A DNA stretch of 64,000 bases from Pseudolysinimonas_A sp049651805 (GTDB taxonomy: Bacteria; Actinomycetota; Actinomycetes; Actinomycetales; Microbacteriaceae), in contig NZ_JBASCU010000036.1 of the NCBI RefSeq assembly GCF_049651805.1, positions 8,189-72,188 on the forward strand, read 5' to 3'. The notes beneath the pieces were generated by a model. The model worked only from the letters and a program-made list of their open reading frames with translations, did no database searches and was not told the DNA's origin. Shown piece by piece: positions 1-8,467 of the stretch (its first letter is position 1; every line of letters begins with the position of its first letter). A program made the translations under genes and the position numbers.

Positions 1-2
1 TC

Positions 3-1868
3 GAGGTGCAGTCGTATTCGGCGCAGACGGATGCGGAGCCGGGTGCTCTGCGCGACGACGCCGAAACCACCGCCAACATCCGCATCCTCGACCCCGCCCA
101 GGTGTCGCCCACGTTCGCCCAACTCGAGCGGGTACGCCAGTACTACCGGTTCGCCGGCCACCTCGATGTCGACCGCTACGTGATCGACGACGTGACGCAA
201 GACACCGTCATCGCGGTGCGCGAACTCAACCAGCGCGATACCGACTCGTGGTACACCAACACGCTCGTCTACACCCACGGCTACGGGGTGGTTGCTGCGT
301 ACGGCAACCAGCGGGATGCCGGCGGTGAGCCGCAGTTCCTCGAATCGGGCATCCCGTCGAGCGGAGAGCTGGGCGAATACGAGCCGCGCGTCTACTTCGG
401 CGAGTACTCGCCGACGTACTCGATCGTCGGTGCCCCCGACGGCCAGACGCCCGACATCGAGATCGACTACCCGTCCGGCTCAGAAGACAGCGAGAGCAAC
501 GCGACGACGACGTTCACCGGCGAGGGTGGCCCCGAGCTGGACGGCATCTTCACCCGGCTGGTCTACGCCCTCAAGTTCCAGGCCGAAGAGATCCTGCTCT
601 CGAGCCAGGTCAACGACGGGTCGCAGATCCTCTACGACCGTGACCCGTTGACGCGGGTCAAGAAGGTCGCCCCGTATCTGACGGTCGACAGCGACGCCTA
701 CCCGGCGGTCGTCGACGGTCGCATCGTCTGGATCGTCGACGGCTACACGACGACGGCGAGCTACCCGTATTCGACTCTGCAGTCGCTGTCGGATGCGATC
801 GTCGACACCAACACGCTGCCCGAACCCTTCGCGATCGACGACATCAATTACATCCGCAACTCGGTGAAGGCCACCGTCGACGCCTACGACGGCACGGTGA
901 CGCTGTATGCGTGGGATGAGCAAGATCCCATCCTCAAGACGTGGGAGGCGATCTACCCGGGAACGATCACGCCGAAGAGCGAGATGAGCGACGAGCTGCT
1001 CGCCCACGTGCGTTACCCGGCCGACCTGTTCAAGGTTCAGCGCTCGATGCTCGCGACCTATCACGTCACCGACCCGGTCGAGTTCTACAACGGAACCGAC
1101 GCCTGGGCGACCCCCGACGAGCCCACCCAGGCGACCGAGGTGGCGCAGCCGCCGTACTACCTCACGATGCAGGTTCCGGGTACCGACGCCCCAGCGTTCA
1201 CCCTGTATTCCACCTACATCCCGCGCACGACGGGCGACAGCCAGAACATCCTCACCGGATATCTGGCGGTCAACTCCGACGCAGGGGAGGACTACGGCAA
1301 GCTCACGCTGCTGACTCTGCCGAAGGACGACACCGTGTCGGCCCCGGGCCAGGTGCAGGCACAGTTCAACTCCGACGATGTCGTCGCCGAGACGCTCAAC
1401 ATCCTGGAGCGCGGCGGCTCGACCGAGGTCATCCGCGGCAACCTGCTGACCCTGCCGGTCGGCGGCGGGCTGCTCTATGTGCAGCCGGTCTACGTGCAAG
1501 CGACGGGTGGCACCAGCTACCCGCTGCTGCGCAAGGTGCTGGTCGCGTTCGGTGACCAGATCGCGTTCGAAGACACCCTGGATGCCGCGCTCGACGAGCT
1601 GTTCGGCGGCGACTCCGGAGCGGATGCCGGCGACACCGACGTGCCCACGGATCCGACGGCTCCGACCGATCCGACGGAACCGACGGAACCGACGGAGCCC
1701 GACGGCAACCTGACCGAACTGCAGCAGGCGCTCGCGGACTACCAGACCGCTCTCGCCGCACGCGAAGCCGCGTACGCCGACAACGACCTCGTTGCTGCGG
1801 CGCAGGCCGACCAGGACATGCAGGACGCCATCGAACGAGCCATCGCCGCAGTCGACGCAGCGCAGTAA
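3..1868 (+). CDS. UPF0182 family membrane protein, C-terminal part (5' end outside window)
   Basis: The reading frame is open from the first base, so the gene starts upstream; the GTG at 6 is only an in-frame codon. What is visible (about 620 residues) looks like the large extracytoplasmic part of a UPF0182/COG1615 protein, a family usually near 900-1000 residues with N-terminal membrane helices. Family-like stretches include GSGGxxTRLVYALKF-type sequence near residue 180, RDP..RV.K.APYL near 210-225, and DAYPAVVDGRIVWIVDGYTT near 230-250. The C-terminus has a Pro/Thr repeat (PTDPTAPTDPTEPTEPTEP, about residues 545-563) and then an Ala/Glu/Gln-rich helical tail, which is common in actinobacterial members. 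The function of the family is not established. Family call is good; start unknown. Confidence 0.85.
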   Translation, partial: EVQSYSAQTDAEPGALRDDAETTANIRILDPAQVSPTFAQLERVRQYYRFAGHLDVDRYVIDDVTQDTVIAVRELNQRDTDSWYTNTLVYTHGYGVVAAYGNQRDAGGEPQFLESGIPSSGELGEYEPRVYFGEYSPTYSIVGAPDGQTPDIEIDYPSGSEDSESNATTTFTGEGGPELDGIFTRLVYALKFQAEEILLSSQVNDGSQILYDRDPLTRVKKVAPYLTVDSDAYPAVVDGRIVWIVDGYTTTASYPYSTLQSLSDAIVDTNTLPEPFAIDDINYIRNSVKATVDAYDGTVTLYAWDEQDPILKTWEAIYPGTITPKSEMSDELLAHVRYPADLFKVQRSMLATYHVTDPVEFYNGTDAWATPDEPTQATEVAQPPYYLTMQVPGTDAPAFTLYSTYIPRTTGDSQNILTGYLAVNSDAGEDYGKLTLLTLPKDDTVSAPGQVQAQFNSDDVVAETLNILERGGSTEVIRGNLLTLPVGGGLLYVQPVYVQATGGTSYPLLRKVLVAFGDQIAFEDTLDAALDELFGGDSGADAGDTDVPTDPTAPTDPTEPTEPTEPDGNLTELQQALADYQTALAAREAAYADNDLVAAAQADQDMQDAIERAIAAVDAAQ

Positions 1869-1878
1869 CCCTCATTCG

Positions 1879-1923
1879 GTGGTTGAGTAGCGCGCCGCGA
1901 AGCGGCGCGCGTGTCGAAACCAC
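1879..1923. repeat. Palindromic repeat (GGTTGAGTAG...GTGTCGAAACC type), copy 1
   Basis: An inverted repeat begins 11 bases after the UPF0182 stop. Outer arms are GTGGTT and AACCAC; the inner arms GCGCGCCGC and GCGGCGCGC flank a GAA loop. A second element of the same design (GGTTGAGTAG, GC-rich stem, GGTCGAGACC) lies at 31966-32000 inside murI. It may terminate the upstream gene; that is inferred. Confidence 0.75.
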
Positions 1924-1956
1924 ACCCGCCACGCGTGCTAAGCTCGATCCTTGTGA

Positions 1957-2030
1957 CGCGGGGTGGAGCAGTTCGGTAGCTCGCTGGGCTCATAACCCAG
2001 AGGTCGCAGGTTCAAATCCTGTCCCCGCAA
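1957..2030 (+). tRNA. Initiator tRNA-Met (CAT)
   Basis: A 74-nt cloverleaf without encoded CCA. The acceptor stem is CGCGGGG against CCCCGCA, leaving the C1 x A72 mismatch that marks bacterial initiator tRNAs. The anticodon stem CTGGG/CCCAG carries the three consecutive G:C pairs of initiators, with loop CTCATAA and anticodon CAT. The T arm GCAGG-TTCAAAT-CCTGT is normal. A strong hairpin follows. Confidence 0.97.
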
Positions 2031-2036
2031 CAAAAC

Positions 2037-2066
2037 GAAGGCCCTCGTCGAAAGACGGGGGCCTTC
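2037..2066 (+). terminator. Hairpin after tRNA-fMet
   Basis: Arms GAAGGCCCTCGTC (2037-2049) and GACGGGGGCCTTC (2054-2066) pair over 13 bp with one G-T wobble around a GAAA tetraloop. There is no clear U-tract. It sits 7 nt after the tRNA and before the 3' end of the convergent AraC gene, so it could serve both strands. Confidence 0.7.
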
Positions 2067-2082
2067 GGCATTGGGATCCGGC

Positions 2083-2991
2083 TCATAAGCTCCCCGCGCG
2101 CACGCGGTACTCGCGCGGAAGCATCCCGAACTCGCGATGGAACGCGCGAGTGAACGTCGTCGCGTCGGCGAACCCGCATCGGGCGGCGACCTGCGTCACG
2201 GTGCCGACGTCAGATCCCGCCAGCATCCCCGCTGCACGGTGCAACCGGAGCCGACGCAGGTGCTCGCCCGGCGTCTCGTCGAACGGCTCGAAGAGTTCGT
2301 ACAGCAGTCGCCGCGAGATGTAGTGCGCCTCGGCGATGTGGGCGACATCCAGCTCGGTGTCGTGCAGGTTGCCGCGCATGAACGAGCGCACCGTCGCCAG
2401 CATCCCGCGCCGGGTAGACGGCAGCACCCGCGCACCGGTCACCGACGCTCTAATCATCGTTCCGGCGAGGTCGCGCATGGTCTCGCCGATGACTGCGTCG
2501 CCCCGCCCCCGCGACTCGGTGAGTGTCGCGAACAACACGTCGGCGGCATCCGGAGCCGCGACCAGCAGCCGGGCGCACGATGCCTCGACTAGGTCGACCG
2601 GGATGCCGAGTGCGCGTTTCGACACCTGCACGAGCAGCTGCCGCTGCCCGGGTGCCGAGTAGTCGAGCTGGTAGGCGCGATCGGTCGCGTAGGTCGTGAC
2701 GGATCCCGCGGTGACCCGGGCCTCGTGACCGTCCTGCCGCACGATGCCGGGTGCGCCGAGCTGGAAGGTGAGATGGATGTCGTCGCTGTTCGCGTGGGCG
2801 GCTTGGCGGGCCGTGCGGTCGACCGCGAGGCCGTCGGTGGTGACGTGAGAGACCATGAGCGTCTCGTCGAAGCGCTCGAACTCGATGCGCCCGTGGAAGT
2901 CGGGCTCGATCGCGACGCAGTTCAGCGGAACGAAGGCGTCGCTCGTGACGTGCTCCCACTGGTCGGCGCTCAGGGCCTCCACGACCTGCAT
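2083..2991 (-). CDS. AraC family transcriptional regulator
   Basis: About 302 residues. An N-terminal ligand-binding region of about 190 residues (AraC-binding-like, with ATDRAYQLDYSAPG and QLLVQVSKRALGIP) precedes a C-terminal double helix-turn-helix. The second HTH has the family signature VTQVAARCGFADATTFTRAFHREFG followed by PREYR. The start is placed at the second ATG (2991), because the further ATG at 3018 would add only nine poorly conserved residues; neither has a strong ribosome binding site. It is transcribed away from the aldehyde dehydrogenase at 3090, so it probably controls that gene. The inducer is unknown. Confidence 0.88.
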   Translation of the reverse strand: MQVVEALSADQWEHVTSDAFVPLNCVAIEPDFHGRIEFERFDETLMVSHVTTDGLAVDRTARQAAHANSDDIHLTFQLGAPGIVRQDGHEARVTAGSVTTYATDRAYQLDYSAPGQRQLLVQVSKRALGIPVDLVEASCARLLVAAPDAADVLFATLTESRGRGDAVIGETMRDLAGTMIRASVTGARVLPSTRRGMLATVRSFMRGNLHDTELDVAHIAEAHYISRRLLYELFEPFDETPGEHLRRLRLHRAAGMLAGSDVGTVTQVAARCGFADATTFTRAFHREFGMLPREYRVRAGSL

Positions 2992-3089
2992 GCGAACACG
3001 ATAGCCCCGGCTGTGCACAAAACGCCGAGTGCCGGTGAAGGCCCCCGGCGTACCGTCGAAGAGTCCCGTCGAGACGAAGGAGTCAGACC

Positions 3090-4589
3090 ATGACCATGAC
3101 CGACAACACCGCGACCGCGGTCAGCACCCCCCTCTACATCGGCGGCGAGGCCCGCTCGACCGCCGAGACCCTCGCGATCGCCGACCCCGGCAAGCCCGGT
3201 GTGATCGTCGGCCACGCGGCATCCGCATCCACGCAGGATGTCGCCGACGCGGTCGCCGCCGCGAAGGCCGCCTACCCCGCCTGGTCGGCCCTCACCCCGC
3301 AGCAGCGAGCCGCGCAGATGGCCGCCGCGATCGAGGGGGTCGCCGCGTTCCGCGACGAGGATGCCGCCATCCTGTCGCAAGAGAACGGCAAGGTGCGCTT
3401 CGAGGCGTGGGTGGATGCCCTCGTCTTCGAGATCCGCTGGGGTCTCGCCCTGTCGCTCGCCGACGAGGTCGAGACGAGCAAGGTGCTCGAGCCGATCCCG
3501 GGCGCGATCCCGACCCGCACGACGGTCGCCTACCAGGCGCTCGGCGTCGTCACGGTGATCGTGCCGTTCAACTGGCCCATCGCGATCCTCGGCGCATCGG
3601 TGCCGCACGCCCTGCTCGCCGGCAACGCGGTGATCGTGAAGCCCCCGCTGACGGCGCCCCTGGCGACCGCGCGGTTCATCCAGCGCATCGCCGAGAAGCT
3701 GCCCCCGGGCGTGCTGAACGTCGTCACCGGCGTCGACGCGAACATGGCGGGCCTCATCCAGAACGACGACGTCGCGAAGGTGTGCTTCACCGGAAGCGTC
3801 GGCGGCGGCAAGCGCATGATGGAGATGGCGTCGAAGTCGCTCACCCGCGTCACCCTCGAGCTCGGCGGAAACGACGCGGCGGTGATCCTCGAGGACGCGA
3901 TCATCGACGACACCCACCTCGACCGGCTGTTCGCGGCGATCTACGACACCACGGGTCAGATCTGCATGAACGCGAAGCGCGTCTACGTGCACCGCACACG
4001 ACTCGACGAGGTCGTGAACGGTCTGGCCGCGCGGCTCGAGAAGGCGAAGCTCGGCTACGGCCTCGACGAGGGCACCACGATGGGGCCGCTGCACTCGCCC
4101 GTGCAGAAGGCGTTCGTCGACGAGCTCATCGAAGAGGCGAAGGCCTCGGGAGCCGACGTGCGTGAGTTCGGCGAGCTGCCGGGCGGCGACCTCAAGGGCG
4201 GAAACTTCGTGCGCCCGGCGATCGTCGTCGACCCCGACCCGAACCTGCGCGTCGTGACGTTCGAGCAATTCGGCCCCGTCATCCCGGTGCTGCCGTTCGA
4301 CACCGAAGAGCAGGCCGTGACGATGGCGAACGACACCTGGGGCGGCCTGTGCGGCTCGGTGTGGACGGCATCCGCCGACACCGCGAACCGCGTCGGGTCG
4401 CAGCTGGTGTGCGGCTACGTCTGGGTCAACGACCACGGCGCGGCCCGGCTCGACCTGCGGGCGCCGTTCGGCGGCATGAAGCAGTCGGGCTTCGGGCGTG
4501 AGCAGGGCATCGAGGGGGTGCGGGCCTTCCAGGACTCGCACTCGATCTCACACCTCGACCCCGAGGTTCTCGCCTCGATGCACCACTAG
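3090..4589 (+). CDS. NAD(P)-dependent aldehyde dehydrogenase
   Basis: 499 residues, the normal length for the ALDH superfamily. It would oxidise an aldehyde to a carboxylic acid in the cytosol. Visible motifs are the cofactor region PFNWPIAILGAS, FTGSVGGGK, the general base Glu257 in LELGGND and the nucleophile Cys292 in GQICMNAKRV; the C-terminal part has FGGMKQSGFGREQG. The ATG at 3090 is preceded by AAGGAG about 8 nt upstream. It is divergent from an AraC regulator and its last 4 nt overlap the convergent RelE gene. The substrate is not evident; the closest broad groups are aromatic or aliphatic aldehyde dehydrogenases. Confidence 0.95.
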   Translation: MTMTDNTATAVSTPLYIGGEARSTAETLAIADPGKPGVIVGHAASASTQDVADAVAAAKAAYPAWSALTPQQRAAQMAAAIEGVAAFRDEDAAILSQENGKVRFEAWVDALVFEIRWGLALSLADEVETSKVLEPIPGAIPTRTTVAYQALGVVTVIVPFNWPIAILGASVPHALLAGNAVIVKPPLTAPLATARFIQRIAEKLPPGVLNVVTGVDANMAGLIQNDDVAKVCFTGSVGGGKRMMEMASKSLTRVTLELGGNDAAVILEDAIIDDTHLDRLFAAIYDTTGQICMNAKRVYVHRTRLDEVVNGLAARLEKAKLGYGLDEGTTMGPLHSPVQKAFVDELIEEAKASGADVREFGELPGGDLKGGNFVRPAIVVDPDPNLRVVTFEQFGPVIPVLPFDTEEQAVTMANDTWGGLCGSVWTASADTANRVGSQLVCGYVWVNDHGAARLDLRAPFGGMKQSGFGREQGIEGVRAFQDSHSISHLDPEVLASMHH

Positions 4590-4867
4590 CGAGGGCGATA
4601 GATGTCGGCGCGGTGGTCGACGTGGATCACGACGACCACCAGCCGGTCATCGACGATCTCGTAGATGATCCGGTACGGTCCGCGGCGGGTGCTCCACAGG
4701 CCCGCGAGGTCGCGTTGCAGTGGCTTGCCGACCCGCCGCGGGTTGCGGGCGAGGTCGCCGTAGAGGAACTCGATGATCGCCGGCACGATCCGCGGCGGCA
4801 CGCGCCGCAGATCACGCCGGGCGGTACCAGCGAGTTCGACCTCGTACGAGTCTTGGGGGCCCGCCAC
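4586..4867 (-). CDS. RelE/ParE family toxin
   Basis: 93 residues with the RelE fold pattern: ELAGTARRDLRRVPP at the N-terminus, KPLQRDLAGLWSTRRGPYRIIYEI in the middle, and VVVIHVDHRADIYR at the end. RelE-type toxins cleave mRNA on the ribosome. The start is a GTG directly after the TGA of the Phd-type antitoxin gene, giving a coupled antitoxin-first module. The 3' end overlaps the ALDH gene by 4 nt in convergent orientation. Conserved Arg and Tyr residues expected for activity are present (RRGPYRIIY), so it looks intact. Confidence 0.92.
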   Translation of the reverse strand: MAGPQDSYEVELAGTARRDLRRVPPRIVPAIIEFLYGDLARNPRRVGKPLQRDLAGLWSTRRGPYRIIYEIVDDRLVVVVIHVDHRADIYRPR

Positions 4868-5161
4868 TCACGACGCCGACCGTCGCGGCACCCCGAACTC
4901 CGACCGGATCTCTTCTTCACCCACGGTGGAGCCTTCGGCGAGTTCGCGTCGCGCCTCCGCGATGTCTTCGAGAATCCCGGGTCGCGAGAGCCAGAACAGA
5001 GTCTCTTGCAGCGACTCCCACTCGTCGGCGCCCACGAGCACGGCCGCAGGTGTGCCGTTCTTCGTGATCGTCACCTGCTCGTGAGTGAGTGACACCGAGT
5101 CGACGAACTCGTTGAGCCGGTCCTTGACCTTGGAAATCGGCAGGGTCTGCATGCGATCCAT
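4868..5161 (-). CDS. Phd/YefM family antitoxin
   Basis: 97 residues. The N-terminus matches the Phd/YefM DNA-binding fold (LPISKVKDRLNEFVDSVSLTHEQVTITKNGTPAAVLVGADEWESL), which neutralises and represses RelE-type toxins. The C-terminal 40 acidic residues would wrap the toxin. It ends one base before the toxin GTG. The alternative start MQTLPISK lies three codons further in. The module sits between an ALDH gene and the tct operon, and nothing links it functionally to either. Confidence 0.92.
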   Translation of the reverse strand: MDRMQTLPISKVKDRLNEFVDSVSLTHEQVTITKNGTPAAVLVGADEWESLQETLFWLSRPGILEDIAEARRELAEGSTVGEEEIRSEFGVPRRSAS

Positions 5162-5180
5162 TGTAGGCCTGAATTACGGC

Positions 5181-6737
5181 CTATTGCGGGTTGGAGTTCT
5201 GGTCGACCGCGGGCGCCGCCGCCAGTTCCTCCGCCATCTTCTGCTCGAACCGCTTCTGGCGGCGACGCAACCACAGCCCGACGCCGATCAGCACGGCCAT
5301 GACCGCGTACGCGGTCGCGGCGAACGGATGCGTCACCAGCGTCGTCAGGTCGCCCTGGCTCAACTGCAGCGCCAGTCGCATCCGCTGCTCTGCCATCGGC
5401 CCGAGGATCATGCCGATCACGAGCGGCGCGATGGGGTAGCCGTAGCGCCGCATGAAGTAGCCGATGAGGCCGATCACGATGAGGATCAGAATGTCGAGCA
5501 CCGCGAAGTTGAGCGCGTACGCGCCGAACGCGGCGAACGTCAGGATGCCGGCGTAGAGGTAGGGCCGCGGGATCTGCAGCAGCTTCACCCAGATGCCGAC
5601 GAGTGGCAGGTTGAGCACGAGCAGCAGCACGTTGCCGATGTAGAGGCTCGCGATGAGCGCCCACACCAGCGCGGGCTGGTTGGTGAACAGCTGCGGGCCG
5701 GGCTGGATGCCGTACGACTGGAACGCCGACAGGATGATCGCCGCGGTCGCGGTCGTGGGCAGGCCGAGGGTGAGCAGCGGCACGAGCACACCGGCGGCGG
5801 CGGCGTTGTTCGCCGACTCCGGGCCGGCGACGCCTTCGATCGCGCCGCGGCCGAACTCGTGCTTGTGCTTGCTGAGCTTCTTCTCCGTCGCGTACGACAG
5901 GAAGGTGGCGACATCCGCCCCGCCCGCGGGGATCGTTCCGATCGGGAAGCCGATCGCGGTGCCGCGCAGCCACGGCTTCCACGAGCGGCGGAAGTCGTTT
6001 TTCGTCATCCACGAACGCCAGCCCTTGCTGAGCGGAATGAGGTCGATCTTGCCGCGACGCAACATCGAGGCCACGTAGATGGTCTCGCCGACGGCGAAGA
6101 GGCCGACCGCCACCAGTACGACATCGACGCCGTCGGCAAGTTGAGGAATCCCGAGGGTGTAGCGCTGTTGCCCCGACAGCCGGTCGGTGCCCATCAGGCC
6201 GATGAACAGCCCGACGCCGAGCGACACCATGCCGCGCCACACCGAGTTGCCCAGCAGCGCGCCGACGGTGATGAAGGCGATCACGATGAGGGCGACGTAG
6301 TCGGCGGGACCGAGTTGCACGGCCAGAGCTGCGAGGGTCGGGGCGAGCAGCGTGAGCCCGAGGGTCGCGATCGTGCCGGCGACGAAGGAGCCGATGGCGG
6401 CGGTCGCCAGTGCCGCGGCACCGCGTCCGAGTTTCGCCATCTTGTGGCCCTCGATCGCCGTCACGATCGTCGCCGACTCGCCGGGCGTATTCAGCAGGAT
6501 GCTGGTCGTCGACCCGCCGTACATCGCGCCGTAGTAGATACCCGCGAAGGTGATGATCGCCGCCGACGGATCGAGTGTCATCGTGAGCGGCAACAGCAGC
6601 GCGACCGTCATCGCCGGGCCGATGCCCGGCAGCACGCCGACGGCGGTTCCGATGAGCACGCCGAGGAAGGCGAAGATGAGGTACTCGGGGCGCAACGCCG
6701 TCGCGAAACCCTCGAGCAGCAGGTTGAAGTTGTCCAT
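5181..6737 (-). CDS. tctA: Tripartite tricarboxylate transporter, large permease TctA
   Basis: 518 residues with about 11-12 hydrophobic segments. The family signatures are at the N-terminus, including GTAVGVLPGIGPAMTVALLLPLT near residues 30-52 and YYGAMYGGSTTSILLNTPGESATIV near 70-95, plus the second GIPTGTIPAGGADVATFLSY-like glycine loop around 245. It forms the transport channel with TctB, fed by periplasmic-type binding protein TctC, for citrate-like carboxylates. It is the last gene of tctC-tctB-tctA, 9 nt after tctB. The C-terminal tail is charged. Confidence 0.96.
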   Translation of the reverse strand: MDNFNLLLEGFATALRPEYLIFAFLGVLIGTAVGVLPGIGPAMTVALLLPLTMTLDPSAAIITFAGIYYGAMYGGSTTSILLNTPGESATIVTAIEGHKMAKLGRGAAALATAAIGSFVAGTIATLGLTLLAPTLAALAVQLGPADYVALIVIAFITVGALLGNSVWRGMVSLGVGLFIGLMGTDRLSGQQRYTLGIPQLADGVDVVLVAVGLFAVGETIYVASMLRRGKIDLIPLSKGWRSWMTKNDFRRSWKPWLRGTAIGFPIGTIPAGGADVATFLSYATEKKLSKHKHEFGRGAIEGVAGPESANNAAAAGVLVPLLTLGLPTTATAAIILSAFQSYGIQPGPQLFTNQPALVWALIASLYIGNVLLLVLNLPLVGIWVKLLQIPRPYLYAGILTFAAFGAYALNFAVLDILILIVIGLIGYFMRRYGYPIAPLVIGMILGPMAEQRMRLALQLSQGDLTTLVTHPFAATAYAVMAVLIGVGLWLRRRQKRFEQKMAEELAAAPAVDQNSNPQ

Positions 6738-6746
6738 GATCCTGGC

Positions 6747-7319
6747 CTAGAAGAGGGGGCCGAGCCACGCGAGCGCGGGGCCGAGGGGAAGGGAGAGGCC
6801 AAGCATCAGGCCGAAGACGATCTGCACCGTGAGGCCCATGCCGAGCCCGACGAGCAGAGCCACCCACCAGCGCTTCGCGCCGAGCGACCAGGCCGCCCCG
6901 CCGAACAGGAGGGCTGCGGCGAACGCCCAGCCGATGAACTCGATGAGCAGCAGGTGCGCGACGAGCAAGCCGACGAGTTTCGCGATCGTCAGCCAGTCCG
7001 GCTTGTGCGTGAGGTCGGCATCCTCCGACTCGTCAGGGGTGCCGAGGCGTCCGCGGAACACGCCGATGAGCACGGCGACACCGGCGATCATCAGGATGAT
7101 GGCGACCAGAGTCGGGAAGACCGTGGGTCCGACGCGATTCGACTCCGGAACCCGGATGCCGAAGCTGCCGACGAGGGCGAAGATGCCGAGGCCGATGGTG
7201 AGCGCGGCGAAGATGATTTCGCCCAGGGGCGCCCGTAGCCCGGGCGCCCGAAGGCCGGGCGCCCGAAGGCCGGGCGTCTGCGGACGCCCAGCCTCCGGGG
7301 TGGTGACCTGGTCGGACAT
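6747..7319 (-). CDS. tctB: Tripartite tricarboxylate transporter, small subunit TctB
   Basis: 190 residues with four hydrophobic segments after a proline-rich N-terminus, as in the TctB (DUF1468) family. The ATG shares one base with the TGA of tctC (TGATG), which indicates translational coupling. The N-terminal 15-30 residues hold three near-perfect PGLRA units, encoded by 15-nt tandem repeats near 7230-7275; this is unusual for the family and is probably a slippage product in a disordered cytosolic tail. Family call is supported by position between tctC and tctA. Confidence 0.92.
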   Translation of the reverse strand: MSDQVTTPEAGRPQTPGLRAPGLRAPGLRAPLGEIIFAALTIGLGIFALVGSFGIRVPESNRVGPTVFPTLVAIILMIAGVAVLIGVFRGRLGTPDESEDADLTHKPDWLTIAKLVGLLVAHLLLIEFIGWAFAAALLFGGAAWSLGAKRWWVALLVGLGMGLTVQIVFGLMLGLSLPLGPALAWLGPLF

Positions 7320-8311
7320 CAGATGAGGCCGATGTCCTTCAGCGTCTGGACCACGGCGGTGATGTCGCCCTCGAGGAAGGTGTCGAACTCGTCGCCCGCG
7401 AGGAACGCGTCGGCCCAGCCCTTCTCTTCGAGCACCGAGGCCCAGGCGCCGGTGGCGTGCATTTCGGTGACGAGATCGATCAGCGCGGCGCGGTCGGCCT
7501 CACTGATTCCGGGAGGGGCGATGACCCCGCGCCAGTTCGTGAGGGCCACGTCGTAGCCTTCGTCGATGATCGTCGGCACGTCGGGCAGCAGGTCGACGGG
7601 AGCCTCCGACGAGACGGCGAGGGCCCGCATCGTGCCGGCCTCGATGTGCTCGACGAACTCGCCGACACCGGAGACACCGGCCGAGACGTTGTTGCCCAGC
7701 AGCAGGGTCACCGCTTCGCCACCGCCCGAGTTCGGGATGTAGTTCAGCTTCTCGGTGATCTCCGCCGGGCTGAGACCGGCTTCGCCGAGCAGCAGACCGA
7801 CGAGGATGTGGTCGGCGCCACCCGCGGAACCACCGGTGATGGTGACATCCTGACCGTTCTCGACGATGTCATCCACGAGGTCTTCGAGCGTCTCGTACGG
7901 CGACGCGGCGGGCACGACGACGACGAGGGCTTCCTCGGTAAGGCGCGCGATCGGGGTGTTGTCTTCGATGCGGTTGGCAGAGGCGTTGGTCTCGACCGCC
8001 CCGACCATCACGAGGCCCATCATCATCAGGGTGTACGGGTCGGTCTCGGTGGCCAGGCTGGCGAGGCCGACGGTTCCGCCGGCGCCGGGGATGTTGGTGA
8101 CGCCCGCCGAGTCGACGAGGCCTTCTCCGGTGAGGGTGTCGGCGAGGGCGCGACCGGTCTGGTCCCACCCACCGCCCGGGTCGGCCGGAACGATGACGTT
8201 CAGGTCGGTGATCGTGACCGTCTCGTCGGGCTCAGACGGGGCTGGCGTCGAGCAGCCGGCCAGGGCGAGAGCCCCGACGACAGCGACGGCAGCGAGTGCA
8301 CGGATACGCAT
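7319..8311 (-). CDS. tctC: Tripartite tricarboxylate transporter substrate-binding lipoprotein TctC
   Basis: 330 residues. A lipoprotein signal peptide ends in the lipobox ALAGC near residue 18, so the protein should be anchored on the outer face of the membrane. The mature part has the Bug/TctC pattern: VIVPADPGGGWDQTGRALAD near the N-terminus, NIPGAGGTVGLASL, and a C-terminal GVIAPPGISEADRAAL. The start at 8311 has GAGGAG 7-8 nt upstream; longer frames are chance. It is the first gene of tctCBA and diverges from a sensor kinase, so carboxylate-induced expression through that kinase is likely. The exact ligand (citrate, tricarballylate or other) cannot be read from sequence. Confidence 0.95.
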   Translation of the reverse strand: MRIRALAAVAVVGALALAGCSTPAPSEPDETVTITDLNVIVPADPGGGWDQTGRALADTLTGEGLVDSAGVTNIPGAGGTVGLASLATETDPYTLMMMGLVMVGAVETNASANRIEDNTPIARLTEEALVVVVPAASPYETLEDLVDDIVENGQDVTITGGSAGGADHILVGLLLGEAGLSPAEITEKLNYIPNSGGGEAVTLLLGNNVSAGVSGVGEFVEHIEAGTMRALAVSSEAPVDLLPDVPTIIDEGYDVALTNWRGVIAPPGISEADRAALIDLVTEMHATGAWASVLEEKGWADAFLAGDEFDTFLEGDITAVVQTLKDIGLI

Positions 8312-8467
8312 TTTTCTCCTCATTGAGCTGGTGTGCCGGATGCGTCGTCGCAACCGGTGGTGCTGAGCACGCACGCTAAACCGCCCCTCGAGGGGATCGC
8401 TATTTTCGTAACTATTGGAATCGGCACACCCTCGTCGTGCGGGCGTGAAGTCCGCGAGAATGGCGGA
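8312..8467. promoter_or_regulatory. Divergent promoter region between tctCBA and its two-component system
   Basis: 156 bp separate the tctC and kinase starts. It is less GC-rich than its surroundings around 8395-8425 (ATTTTCGTAACTATTGGAAT). The perfect 12-bp palindrome CCCCTCGAGGGG lies at 8384-8395. It is the natural place for response-regulator boxes, but no motif can be assigned with certainty. Confidence 0.45.

Noticed and set aside
4586..5161. Phd/RelE module considered part of the tct operon
   Set aside because: It is on the same strand after tctA in order but has its own antitoxin-first start and typical module spacing; there is no functional link.
5071..6867. 598-residue minus-strand frame over tctA
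   Set aside because: It is a different frame of tctA, with Arg/His/Pro-rich translation; tctA itself has full family homology and a conserved operon position.
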